Source: Planctomycetaceae bacterium
GTDB taxonomy: Bacteria > Planctomycetota > Planctomycetia > Planctomycetales > Planctomycetaceae
DNA length: 49,628 bases
Assembly (NCBI GenBank): GCA_021732995.1
Contig: JAKFWA010000052.1
Coordinates: 1-49,628, forward strand
Direction of reading: 5' to 3'
Shown here: in pieces, positions 33,917 through 41,694 of the stretch
How the letters are laid out: each line of letters starts with the position of its first letter
Numbering within the stretch: position 1 is the first letter of the stretch
Program-made: the position numbers and the translations under genes
The notes under the pieces: generated by a model
Seen by the model: only the letters and a program-made list of their open reading frames with translations
The model's database searches: none
What the model was told of the DNA's origin: nothing

Positions 33917-34525
33917 ATGGCTCTTATTCGGTTCCTGCACGACGACACGCTGGTGCGTCGACCTGGCTTGAGCGACGCGGACGTCAAAGGCATCGAAGCC
34001 GATTGTGACTGCGGCCGAATCACCGCGCAGGAACGCACGCGGCTGATTTATGTCGCCGCTCATCGTGGCGACACGCTCGAAGTCGACGCCGACGCGGTGG
34101 TGTTCTTTGCCAAGGTCGGGCAGGCAGAACCGGCCAATGAAGAGTCCGCGGCACTCGTGCCGGCTCCGATCATGGAGAACATTCGCCGGGCCGAGCTGTA
34201 TTACCGCAGCGTGATTGGCGGCGTCTCCACCGGCGACGCACGCTACGACCTGAAGTCGAACAAGATCCCGCTGGCCGGCCGCAAGCTCCGCGCCTCGAAG
34301 CTGGAGCTGCTCCGCGACGTTCAGAAGCAACAGGCCGAAGCGGCCGCGAAGTTGGCCGAGCTGGAGAAGGCGAAGGCCGAAGGCGCTCAGAACAAGCCGG
34401 AAAGCGACGGCGAGAACGCCAACGCGAGCGAGTCGCAGGAAGCGACGACCGGATCCGACACGGTGCCGGCCGACGCTTCGACTGATGTGACCACGACCAC
34501 CAAACCACACTCGCGACGTCGCTAA
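33917..34525 (+). CDS. Phage tail-region protein, unknown
   Basis: I do not recognise this 202-residue protein. The N-terminal part ('ALIRFLHDDTLVRRPGLSDA', 'VDADAVVFFAKVGQAEPA') looks like a small mixed domain. Residues 95-165 form a charged coiled coil ('RASKLELLRDVQKQQAEAAA' followed by KLAELEKAKAEG). The tail is Thr/Ser/Asn-rich and disordered. The frame stays open to a GTG at 33872, which would add a hydrophobic stretch; I prefer ATG 33917 as a structural protein would not need it. Confidence 0.6.
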   Translation: MALIRFLHDDTLVRRPGLSDADVKGIEADCDCGRITAQERTRLIYVAAHRGDTLEVDADAVVFFAKVGQAEPANEESAALVPAPIMENIRRAELYYRSVIGGVSTGDARYDLKSNKIPLAGRKLRASKLELLRDVQKQQAEAAAKLAELEKAKAEGAQNKPESDGENANASESQEATTGSDTVPADASTDVTTTTKPHSRRR

Positions 34526-34547
34526 CCCGACGCGCGATTCTTCAACC

Positions 34548-34562
34548 CGCGCCGCTGGCGCG
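34548..34562 (+). repeat. Short GC-rich intergenic hairpin
   Basis: CGCGCC, loop GCT, GGCGCG forms a perfect 6-bp stem, with an alternative outer pairing GACGCGC (34529-34535) / GCGCGTC (34558-34564). It precedes the GGAGGGG site of the tail chaperone gene. Confidence 0.4.
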
Positions 34563-34581
34563 TCTCACGGAGGGGTGTTGA

Positions 34582-34974
34582 ATGTTCAAGCGTCGTTTTC
34601 TGCAGGTCCTCGTGCTCGGGACGACCTACGTCGTCGGCTCGATGCCGGAAGGGGAGATCAGCCGCCACCTGGCGGCCTGGCAAAGCGACAAGCCGCTGCA
34701 GGACTCCAAGGGCAAGCCGACGGAGTTCAAGCGGGAGGACGTCTACCGCGCCCGCGTCGTGCAGGTCGCTTTGTGGCGTGAAGACATGACGGGCCGCGTC
34801 CGCGACATCGACTCGGACGCGGACTTGCTCGAAATCGTCGAGAGCTGGGACTCCGGCGTCGTCCGCACACTGTTCGACGTCATCACCAAAGAGTTCCTGA
34901 ACCCCAAGGCGACCTTTGAAGTTTTCTTGGGAAAATCCGAACCGACTGGCGGCGTCGGTTCGCGTGGCGAGTAG
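34582..34974 (+). CDS. Tail assembly chaperone, short form (gpG-like)
   Basis: This 130-residue protein is the zero-frame product. It reads 'VLGTTYVVGSMPEGEISRHL', 'DVYRARVVQVALWREDMTGR' and 'LLEIVESWDSGVVRTLFDVI', a helical protein of the right size for lambda gpG-type chaperones. Near its 3' end lies the slippery heptamer G-GGA-AAA (34929-34935), after which ribosomes staying in frame add 13 residues and stop. GGAGGGG lies upstream of the ATG. It would coat the tape measure during tail assembly. Confidence 0.8.
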   Translation: MFKRRFLQVLVLGTTYVVGSMPEGEISRHLAAWQSDKPLQDSKGKPTEFKREDVYRARVVQVALWREDMTGRVRDIDSDADLLEIVESWDSGVVRTLFDVITKEFLNPKATFEVFLGKSEPTGGVGSRGE

Positions 34975-35258
34975 CGATCGCGGCCGGGTTCGCTTCGGCG
35001 GACCACTGGCTCGACGAAGTCAGTCCGGATCAGTTCCTCGAAGCGCTGGCGTTTGCCGCTGTGGAACCTTTCGGAGCGGCGTTTGAATCACGGATGGCGG
35101 CGGAACAAGTCGCGGCCATCTACCGCGTTCACGACCGCGACATCGATGTCGCGGACATCGAGCGGTCCTTCGGTATCGAAAGCGTCGTGAGCGATCTCCC
35201 CGACGATGACGAAGCCGCGTGTGCTGAATCGTGCCGTCGTGTTGACGGTGCTTTATGA
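34582..35258 (+). CDS. Tail assembly chaperone, frameshift product (gpGT-like)
   Basis: A minus-1 slip on G-GGA-AAA moves reading to the codon ATC at 34935. That frame is open for 107 further codons to the TGA at 35256-35258, giving about 225 residues. The extension reads 'DEVSPDQFLEALAFAAVEPF' then 'GAAFESRMAAEQVAAIYR', matching the pattern of phage gpT domains (S-P-x-Q-F...EPFG...A..N/Y). The sole ATG in that frame (35061) lies inside this conserved motif, so independent initiation is unlikely. The geometry is that of lambda G/GT, whose slip site is G-GGA-AAG. Confidence 0.85.
34929..34935 (+). promoter_or_regulatory. Programmed -1 ribosomal frameshift site (G GGA AAA)
   Basis: The heptamer fits X-XXY-YYZ in the zero frame of the chaperone gene. 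Both tRNAs can re-pair one base upstream (GGG, AAA). It lies 13 codons before the zero-frame stop, and the minus-1 frame stays open past that stop. Confidence 0.85.
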
Positions 35259-35273
35259 AGAAGTTCCCTGAGA

Positions 35274-35383
35274 GCCCCGCAGAGACCGCTGCTTGCGATC
35301 AAGTCGACCTAGTGCGTCGCTAGTGACAATCCCGGCCGGCCGCGTCAACGGTGGTGTTGAAGTTCGCTTCGTCTCTGCGGGGC
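35274..35383. repeat. 13-bp perfect inverted repeat spanning the gap before the nuclease gene
   Basis: GCCCCGCAGAGAC (35274-35286) is repeated inverted as GTCTCTGCGGGGC (35371-35383), with 84 nt between. The arms fill most of the 142-nt gap between the frameshift product and the nuclease. The interior also has GGCCGGCC. A long-loop RNA, or the edges of an inserted gene, are both possible. The right arm overlaps the region just before GTGAGGAG, the likely ribosome-binding site of the nuclease. Confidence 0.6.
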
Positions 35384-35400
35384 GGTGAGGAGTCGCAAGG

Positions 35401-36276
35401 ATGCGTTTCCGGTTACTGAATGTGTTGAACGCAGCTCGCCGACACGGCTCCGAGCTGCTCTCTGAATGGTGGGTCGCCGCAAGAACGCCCAAGGGCGTCG
35501 GCTGGATCTGCTTCACGATGGTCTGGGTGTCGCTCATGGCGATCGCGGCCGGCCACGTGCAAGGCACCGAAGCGAAGCGGTTTGACGCGTCAACCTGGAT
35601 GCCCACGGCCGACGCTCGGCCAGTTGGGGACTACTTCCTGAGCTACGACGGACGCACGCGCTCCGCTCGTTATGTGCTGGAAGTGCTCACGCCGGAATCG
35701 CTCGCGCGGCGCGTGTCGCGGGCGTCCGGCTTCCGGGTTGATCCGGACGCGATCGCGGAAGCACGGGCGACCCCGGCCGACTATGCCGGCAGCGGGTTCG
35801 ATCAAGGCCACCTGGCCCCGGCTGCCGATCACCTGCAGGACGCGGACGCACAGCTCGCGACGTTCTACCTCTCCAACGTCGCACCGCAGACGCCGGAGTC
35901 CAACCGGGGGACGTGGAAACAGCTCGAAGAGCATGTCCGCGACCTGGCCAGCGAATGCGAACGGGCGATCGTCGTCACAGCTCCGGCCTACTACTCACGC
36001 GACCGACCTGACATCGTCGTGAAGCTCATCGGCAAGAGCCGCGTCTGGGTTCCGACGCACTTCGCGAAGGCAGTCTGTCTGAAGCGTGGCAACTCGATCG
36101 AGCTGCGGGCGTGGCTCGTACCGAATGACCTGTGCGACGTCAGCTACGACGCCTGCGAGATCAGCGTCGACGAGTTTGAAAGCGTCGTCGGAATCGACGT
36201 CTTCGCCCCGCTCGACGATCGCACGGAAAGCCAGTTGGAACGCGTCCGGCCGATGCTGCTGCCTGTTCCCGAATAG
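35401..36276 (+). CDS. NUC1-family DNA/RNA non-specific endonuclease, membrane-anchored
   Basis: The 291-residue protein has one hydrophobic anchor or uncleaved signal at about 33-51 ('VGWICFTMVWVSLMAIAAG'), then a nuclease domain. The active-site motif is 'DQGHLAPAAD' (134-143): the family consensus is DRGH, so the arginine is replaced by glutamine while the general-base histidine (H137) is kept. The metal asparagine region 'YLSNVAPQTPESNRGTW' (N159, N168) is intact. These enzymes degrade DNA and RNA outside the cytosol. In tail modules of siphophages this slot is normally empty, so it may be a cargo or accessory (moron) gene. It is bracketed by the inverted repeat upstream and a strong hairpin downstream. 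Confidence 0.85.
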   Translation: MRFRLLNVLNAARRHGSELLSEWWVAARTPKGVGWICFTMVWVSLMAIAAGHVQGTEAKRFDASTWMPTADARPVGDYFLSYDGRTRSARYVLEVLTPESLARRVSRASGFRVDPDAIAEARATPADYAGSGFDQGHLAPAADHLQDADAQLATFYLSNVAPQTPESNRGTWKQLEEHVRDLASECERAIVVTAPAYYSRDRPDIVVKLIGKSRVWVPTHFAKAVCLKRGNSIELRAWLVPNDLCDVSYDACEISVDEFESVVGIDVFAPLDDRTESQLERVRPMLLPVPE

Positions 36277-36306
36277 CGCCCAGCTCTCAGCATTCACCAC
36301 CACACC

Positions 36307-36338
36307 AACAAGCCGGCCGGGCACTCGGCCGGCTTGTT
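36307..36338 (+). terminator. Strong hairpin after the nuclease gene, terminator-like
   Basis: AACAAGCCGGCCG (36307-36319) pairs perfectly with CGGCCGGCTTGTT (36326-36338) around GGCACT: 13 bp, very GC-rich core. It is followed by TCGCTTG, not a full T tract. It separates the nuclease from the tape measure gene and may insulate the nuclease transcript or attenuate read-through. Confidence 0.6.
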
Positions 36339-36358
36339 TCGCTTGAAGGGCTTTCATC

Positions 36359-39300
36359 ATGTCCGACCTCGGAACTCTGGTCGCTCGAATTGAACTCGAC
36401 GCGCGGGACTTCGGCAGCAGCGCGAAGCAGGTCGAAAAGGATCTCGGCCTCGTGACGGTCGCCAGCGATCGAGCGGCGACGTCGGCCGCGAAGCTCGAAG
36501 AGACGATTGGCCAGTCCATGGACTCGGCGGTGGGTTCGACGCATGCCGTCGCGTCTGAATTCGATCAGGCGTCGGCCGCAGCGGCGGGGTTTGAAGCTCG
36601 CACCGAAAGCCTGATGCAGAAGATCCGGGGCGCGGTCCCGACCTTCGATCAGGCGAAGCAAGCGTCGCTCGGCTTGTTCAACGTGTGGACGGATCTCGCC
36701 AAAGTGACGATGGCCGGCTCGGTGATGGGAAAGGCTCAGGCGCTGGGCGGTCTCGCGACGCGTGTCACCGGCGACGAAGGGTTTTCTCGCGCGGGCAAGG
36801 CGGTTCCCAGCGAGGAGGACGGCGGTGGCATGCTGGGCGGCGTCGGTGCTGCCGCTGGCGCTTACGTGTTTCGAGGGCAGGCGGTGAAGATGCTGGGCGT
36901 CGCTGGCATGGTCGCGGCTGCTGTTGGTCTGGTCGTCGGCGGGATGAAGTCGGTCGACAATGCGGCTGCCGGTCACATGAAGTCGATCGATGAATGGAAC
37001 GACAACTTCGCGAAGGCTGCCGGCGGGCCGCGTCTCGCGGCTGCAGCTCTTGGGGAATGGTCCAGTATCGCGCGGAGCGCAGCACGCGACGGCCGGCGGT
37101 CGTTCGAGGATATGGCCGAGATCCTCGGCACGCTCGACACCACGGCGCGGAAGTCGTTCTCGTCGGAAGATCGACGCGCGGCCGTAAAAGCGTCGGTGCC
37201 CAACGCTCTCGACCTCGCGTCGATGACTGGCATCAGCGACACGAAAGCCGTCGAGCTGCAGGACGATCTGCTCACGACGTACCACCTGCGCGGGCGGTCG
37301 ATCTCCGTCGAACTCGACGCGGACTATCAGCAGGCGTTGAATGATGCGATCGCCACGGCCGCGAAGGTGACGGACTCGCGGCCGCTCGACATCTCGACGG
37401 CCTTGAAGGCGGTCGGGCCAGCGGCCGACGCGGCCGGCTGGGATCTTCGCCAAGCGACGGCCGCTGTCTCCGGCCTGGCGGCTGCCGGCGGCGACACCAA
37501 AGCGCAGACGGAGCAACTCGCGAAGGCACTCCCCGAGCTGCAGCTCCGCGCCCACAGCAACGCGGACACGTTCAAGGAGCTGGGCCTGAGTGTGCTCGAT
37601 GCACGCGGTGGTCTGCTGCCGATGACGGACATCGTCGCCAACTACGCCACGGCGACCAATGGTTTGAACGATGCGGAGCGAGCGAAGCTGGCGACGGACC
37701 TCGGCCTGGCGGATGCGAACCGCAAGCTCTTCGACACCTACGTGAAGAACGAAGCGGCTCTGATTACGGCGTCGGCCGCGATGGAAGAAACGCGCGGCGC
37801 GGCTGGTCGCATGTCGCAGGAGCTGGAGGAACGGCACTCCAAGGCGTGGGAGAAGATTGCGGCCGTCAGTGACAACACGGGCGCGAAGGCTAGCGCCGTT
37901 TGGGGACGTATGGCGGCGGGAGCGTCGCAGGTGAAAGACGCGGTCCTCGGTCCGATGGTCGAGTTCGCGGCCGGGGCCTATTCCGGCGCGATGAGCTACG
38001 TCGACGCCGGTCTCGACAAGATCAACAAGGGGTTTGATTCCGTCGCGGAGAAATGGACCGGGCTCCGCGAGTCGATCTTCGGCAAGCCGGAGACGCCGGA
38101 AGAGACCGAACTGCCGAAGGGCGTTGTGAAGCTGCCGACCGACCTGAGCGCCGCCGAGAAAGCTGGGACGGAGGAAGATCAGCGGGCAGAGTCGGTCAAG
38201 AACCTGACCCAGCACCTGCGCGACCTCGACTCGATGTTCAAGTCCGGGAGCATCACGCAGGAAGCCTACAACAAGGCGACGCGGGTCACGGCCGAGCAGC
38301 TCGACAGCGCTAGCGGCGGCGGTGAATCGCTGCTGAAAAAACTTCGGGAGGAAGTCGAGCTGCTGCAGCTCGCGACGGACGCCGAGCGCGAGCGTCTGAA
38401 GTTAAAGCGCGAGGGGATGGACCCGAAGCTCGCCGACCAAGTTGTCGCCGCACAGGGCGACAAAGCCGTCGCAAAGGCTTTCAGCGACCTGCAGGAACGC
38501 GAGCAACGCATCGGGGAGACTCCGGCCGAGCGGGCGTCGCGCGAGCTGCTGGGCGCTGGTGCGTGGCAAGATGACGTCGCGATGGTCGAGAACCGTCGCG
38601 CTGAAGTGACGTTTGCGGAGGAGCTGCATCGGATCAAGGAAGAGACGGCGGCACTCGGTCGCACCGAGACCGAGCAATTCGTCTTCAAGCTGCAGGAGCA
38701 AGCCAAGCTCAACGCGGACGAGATTTCGCAGCTCGTTACAGCACGCAACCTACAGGAAGAACGCAAGCAGTTGCTGGAAGTCGAGAAGGAGATCCGCAAG
38801 CTGAAGGGCTTGCCCGACCCGGCCGAACGCCACAGTGACGCGATCGACTCCGCACGCGCGGAACGCGACCGGCTGAAAGCCGAGAAAGACGACACCAAGA
38901 AAGCTCAGTCGCTGGCCGAGCAGTATGACCCGACCATCAAGCTGCGCGAGGAGCGGGAGGAGCTCGACCGGCTCTTCGCGGCGGGGAAGCTCACCGACGA
39001 CATCTACGGCAAGGGCGTGAAGTCGATCGAGGAACGCTGGAACAAAGCGACGCAGGCGGTCAAAGAGCATCGCAACGAACTGAACCGGGGACTCGAAGGC
39101 GTCGCGGCTTACGACCTGATCTTCAAAACGGCCGCAGGAGCTGGTGCGAACGCGGCCGGGCCGCAACTTCCGGGGGGTGCACCGCTACCTGGTGCGCTCC
39201 CACCGCTGCCGGCACCGGCTCCGCTCAACCCACCGGCCGGGCCGGGTGGCGGCGGTCTCTCCCCTGGAATCGAAAAACTCCTGACGGAGCTGCTGAACGT

Positions 39301-39382
39301 CTCCCGCGACGACGTCGCCAAGAGCACTCGCGATACGGCAAGGCACGTGGAGCGAATCGCCAACGCGGTGAAGGAAGTCTAA
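36359..39382 (+). CDS. Tail tape measure protein
   Basis: The 1007-residue protein sets tail length. The N-terminus 'SDLGTLVARIELDARDFGSS' is the standard tape-measure opening. A hydrophobic segment follows ('MLGVAGMVAAAVGLVVGGM'), then a TP901-like core ('AAGWDLRQATAAVSGLAAAG', 'LSVLDARGGLLPMTDIVANY'), long charged coiled coils (about 600-930), and a Pro/Gly-rich linker before the C-terminal helix 'SRDDVAKSTRDTARHVERIA'. No lysozyme or peptidase domain is seen within it. At the usual proportionality of about 0.15 nm per residue, the tail would be around 150 nm. Confidence 0.92.
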   Translation: MSDLGTLVARIELDARDFGSSAKQVEKDLGLVTVASDRAATSAAKLEETIGQSMDSAVGSTHAVASEFDQASAAAAGFEARTESLMQKIRGAVPTFDQAKQASLGLFNVWTDLAKVTMAGSVMGKAQALGGLATRVTGDEGFSRAGKAVPSEEDGGGMLGGVGAAAGAYVFRGQAVKMLGVAGMVAAAVGLVVGGMKSVDNAAAGHMKSIDEWNDNFAKAAGGPRLAAAALGEWSSIARSAARDGRRSFEDMAEILGTLDTTARKSFSSEDRRAAVKASVPNALDLASMTGISDTKAVELQDDLLTTYHLRGRSISVELDADYQQALNDAIATAAKVTDSRPLDISTALKAVGPAADAAGWDLRQATAAVSGLAAAGGDTKAQTEQLAKALPELQLRAHSNADTFKELGLSVLDARGGLLPMTDIVANYATATNGLNDAERAKLATDLGLADANRKLFDTYVKNEAALITASAAMEETRGAAGRMSQELEERHSKAWEKIAAVSDNTGAKASAVWGRMAAGASQVKDAVLGPMVEFAAGAYSGAMSYVDAGLDKINKGFDSVAEKWTGLRESIFGKPETPEETELPKGVVKLPTDLSAAEKAGTEEDQRAESVKNLTQHLRDLDSMFKSGSITQEAYNKATRVTAEQLDSASGGGESLLKKLREEVELLQLATDAERERLKLKREGMDPKLADQVVAAQGDKAVAKAFSDLQEREQRIGETPAERASRELLGAGAWQDDVAMVENRRAEVTFAEELHRIKEETAALGRTETEQFVFKLQEQAKLNADEISQLVTARNLQEERKQLLEVEKEIRKLKGLPDPAERHSDAIDSARAERDRLKAEKDDTKKAQSLAEQYDPTIKLREEREELDRLFAAGKLTDDIYGKGVKSIEERWNKATQAVKEHRNELNRGLEGVAAYDLIFKTAAGAGANAAGPQLPGGAPLPGALPPLPAPAPLNPPAGPGGGGLSPGIEKLLTELLNVSRDDVAKSTRDTARHVERIANAVKEV

Positions 39383-39403
39383 CCGACGCGCAACGCGCTC
39401 CGA

Positions 39404-39430
39404 GCGAGTGACCCCGTTCCAGTCACTCGC
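39404..39430 (+). repeat. Intergenic hairpin after the tape measure gene
   Basis: GCGAGTGAC (39404-39412) pairs perfectly with GTCACTCGC (39422-39430) around a 9-nt loop CCCGTTCCA. It lies 15 nt before the next ATG; AAGGA follows the stem as the ribosome-binding site. Confidence 0.55.
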
Positions 39431-39444
39431 AAGGACGCGTTCGC

Positions 39445-40326
39445 ATGACGACCAGAATCAACGGTGCCGGCCTGCTGCTCGGGCTGAATCAGACCCACAA
39501 CTTCACGTCGGCCAGTAAGCTCCGGATGGCATTGGGCAAGGCCGGCCACACGGCCGGCTCTCAGTCCGTCGCGACGGTCTCGGCTTATACGACGTTCAAC
39601 GAGCCGACCGACTCCGGCTACGGCCGACAAACCCTGACCGGCGTCACCGCGTCAGCCGTCAGCGGCGGAATGAAGCTCGCGGCGTCCGATCCGAGTTTCG
39701 CGAATTCTGGCAGCGCGTCGGGTGAATCCATCACCGGCGGTCTGGTCACGATCAACCTGGGCGGGGCCTTCAGTACCGACGTTCCGCTCTTCTACAGCGA
39801 CTTCGCAGCGGCCAAGAATCTGACCGGCACGACTCAGCCCGTGTTGTTCGATTCGCATGGCATGTTCGACATCACGACGGCCGCGACGACGCACAAGATT
39901 TTTCCGGCCGGGCTGGTGGCCATCTTCAACAACACGGTGACGCTCGCCACGGCCGGCAACGTCTACTGTCGGCTGCTGATGACCAGCACGACGGCGCTAG
40001 GCCAAGAGCCCTCGACGATTGCGGGCTTCACGACGCTCGATGAGTGCGACGACTCGACCTACGCGCGGCAAACCGTGACGGGCCTCACCTGGGCGAACCC
40101 GTCGTCGAGTCTCATCACGGCGACCTGCAGCACGCTCAGCTTCGCCAACACGGGCAACGCGTCGCGGGTCGTCCGATACGCGCTCTTCTGTCTGAAGGTC
40201 GGCGGCTCGATCGACGGCGACGACATCCCGCTGGCTCTGCAACGTCTGGACTCGGACGCGACGCTTAGCGGAACGACGCTCAGTCTAACCGAACCCGCGA
40301 ACGGCTTCCTGAAGCTGACGTTCTAG
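39445..40326 (+). CDS. Phage tail/virion protein with internal duplication
   Basis: The 293-residue protein is beta-rich. It contains two similar halves: 'EPTDSGYGRQTLTGVTASAV' with 'LAASDPSFANSGSASGESIT' in the first, and 'DDSTYARQTVTGLTWANPSS' with 'ATCSTLSFANTGNASRVVR' in the second. Each half looks like one virion-protein jelly roll. This 'Y-x-R-Q-T-x-T-G' pattern occurs in phage capsid-decoration or tail-surface proteins. Exact role unknown; its place after the tape measure suggests distal tail. Confidence 0.6.
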   Translation: MTTRINGAGLLLGLNQTHNFTSASKLRMALGKAGHTAGSQSVATVSAYTTFNEPTDSGYGRQTLTGVTASAVSGGMKLAASDPSFANSGSASGESITGGLVTINLGGAFSTDVPLFYSDFAAAKNLTGTTQPVLFDSHGMFDITTAATTHKIFPAGLVAIFNNTVTLATAGNVYCRLLMTSTTALGQEPSTIAGFTTLDECDDSTYARQTVTGLTWANPSSSLITATCSTLSFANTGNASRVVRYALFCLKVGGSIDGDDIPLALQRLDSDATLSGTTLSLTEPANGFLKLTF

Positions 40327-40334
40327 GAGGTCTG

Positions 40335-40973
40335 ATGTCGCTGCTTACCGAGGATTTCAACGGCTCGCTGATGCCCGCCGGGTGGAACTTCATCGACATG
40401 GATGACGCCGCGATCAGCACCACCGGGCATTCCGGCAACGCGGCTCGTCTCTACAACAACATGTACAACTACGGGGGCTACATCTCCCCGGACTTCGCGG
40501 CGACGGTCAACGTGTCGGTCGACGTCTGGTTCCGCGCCAACAGTTGGATGTACACGGCCGGCGGTCCGTTCCTGCAACTCCGCAACAGTTCAACGCTGAT
40601 GCTCGGACTGAGGATGAGCGGTTCGGGCGAGATCGAGGTCTACCAATACAGCGGCACGACACCGTCGCTCGTGAGTACTGGGTCGAGCTTCCTGACAACC
40701 GACACCTGGTACCACCTGGTTTTGACGGCTGATCTGGCTAACGGCGGCAATATGTCGCTGACGGTCGACGGCGCTGCTGAGTTCGCTTCCGTTATGGGCT
40801 CGTGGGCGAACGGAGCGACCGGCGCGACGAACGTCGTCCTCGGTACCGCGCCTTACATGTTCTACGACTTCGACGACCTCGCGGTCGACGCGGCTGGCGG
40901 CGGCGGTGGTGGTGGCTCAACGCGTTTCTCGTCAGGGATTCTGCGCGGCATGTGTCGCGGTCTGTTCTGGTAA
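40335..40973 (+). CDS. Concanavalin A/LamG-like lectin-fold tail protein
   Basis: This 212-residue protein reads as a laminin-G/concanavalin-like beta sandwich: 'EDFNGSLMPAGWNFIDM', 'VSVDVWFRANSWMYTAGGPF', 'LTTDTWYHLVLTADLANGG', 'MSLTVDGAAEF'. Such domains bind carbohydrate on host cells. A seven-glycine linker leads to a short basic/aromatic tail (STRFSSGILRGMCRGLFW) that may dock onto the tail. No signal peptide. Confidence 0.68.
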   Translation: MSLLTEDFNGSLMPAGWNFIDMDDAAISTTGHSGNAARLYNNMYNYGGYISPDFAATVNVSVDVWFRANSWMYTAGGPFLQLRNSSTLMLGLRMSGSGEIEVYQYSGTTPSLVSTGSSFLTTDTWYHLVLTADLANGGNMSLTVDGAAEFASVMGSWANGATGATNVVLGTAPYMFYDFDDLAVDAAGGGGGGGSTRFSSGILRGMCRGLFW

Positions 40974-40994
40974 CTCATTTGGCAAGGATGCCCG

Positions 40995-41684
40995 ATGTTT
41001 CTTCGCAAGTACAACACCGCGCTTTCCGGCGGGACGCTGATTCGGATTCCCCTGCCGAAAGCCGGGTCGAACGATTTCGCGACGTCGTCGGATTGGACGC
41101 CAGCGGCCGGTGACGTGAAAGTCTCGATCGACGGCGGGACGCAGGCCAACATTGGCACGCTGCCGACCTACTCGAACGGCTGCTGGAACTTCACCCTCAC
41201 CGGGGCGGAACTCACCGGCAAGTCGATCGAGGTCAACATCGTCGACAGCGCGACCAAAGCCGTCGACGACAACGCGTTCATCGTTGAGACGTTCGGGCAC
41301 GCGTCCGCGATGTTTGTCGTCGACTTCACTGACGCGACGGCGTTCGGTTTGTCGTCGCTGGCCGACATCTACTACGCCGACATTCAGTTCACCCGCGACG
41401 AAGCCAACGCGACCGACGAGTTCACCGTCAGTTGGTTCAAGAACGGCGTGCGCGTCACCAGTGGCATCACGTCGCCGACGCTGCGAGCGATCAAGCGTGC
41501 CGACGGCTCGAATCTCTTCGCGGCCGCGTCGATGACGGAGATCGGCAGCACGCATCACTTCAAGCTCGACAAGACGACGACGAGCCGGCTCACCGTCGGC
41601 GAAGCGGTGATGCTGGAAGCGGTCGCCACGATCGACGGTTCGTCTCGGACCTGGACACGGAACACCGGCCGCGATTCGACCTAA
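40995..41684 (+). CDS. Tail fibre/baseplate-like protein, first of a tandem pair
   Basis: The 229-residue protein has an N-terminal beta domain with 'FATSSDWTPAAGDVKVSIDG', 'LPTYSNGCWNFTLTGAEL' and 'VNIVDSATKAVDDNAFIVET', followed by 'FGHASAMFVVDF'. This domain is common in phage tail or head fibre proteins. The second half ('RDEANATDEFTVSWFKNGVR', 'EAVATIDGSSRTWTRN') looks like an immunoglobulin-like or BppU-like fold. It is a paralogue of the next gene with exactly equal length. Confidence 0.65.
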   Translation: MFLRKYNTALSGGTLIRIPLPKAGSNDFATSSDWTPAAGDVKVSIDGGTQANIGTLPTYSNGCWNFTLTGAELTGKSIEVNIVDSATKAVDDNAFIVETFGHASAMFVVDFTDATAFGLSSLADIYYADIQFTRDEANATDEFTVSWFKNGVRVTSGITSPTLRAIKRADGSNLFAAASMTEIGSTHHFKLDKTTTSRLTVGEAVMLEAVATIDGSSRTWTRNTGRDST

Positions 41685-41694
41685 GGAGACCGCG

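Noticed and set aside
34962-35258. Independent small gene after the tail chaperone (start at 35061)
   Set aside because: The start lies within a conserved motif, and the frame joins the chaperone perfectly through the slippery site.
36307-36338. Classical Rho-independent terminator ending the head-tail transcript
   Set aside because: The stem is strong but lacks a T tract, and tail genes continue on the same strand; kept only as terminator-like.
36287-38215. A 642-codon minus-strand frame opposite the tape measure gene
   Set aside because: Arg-rich translation without domains; a mirror of the plus-strand codon bias.
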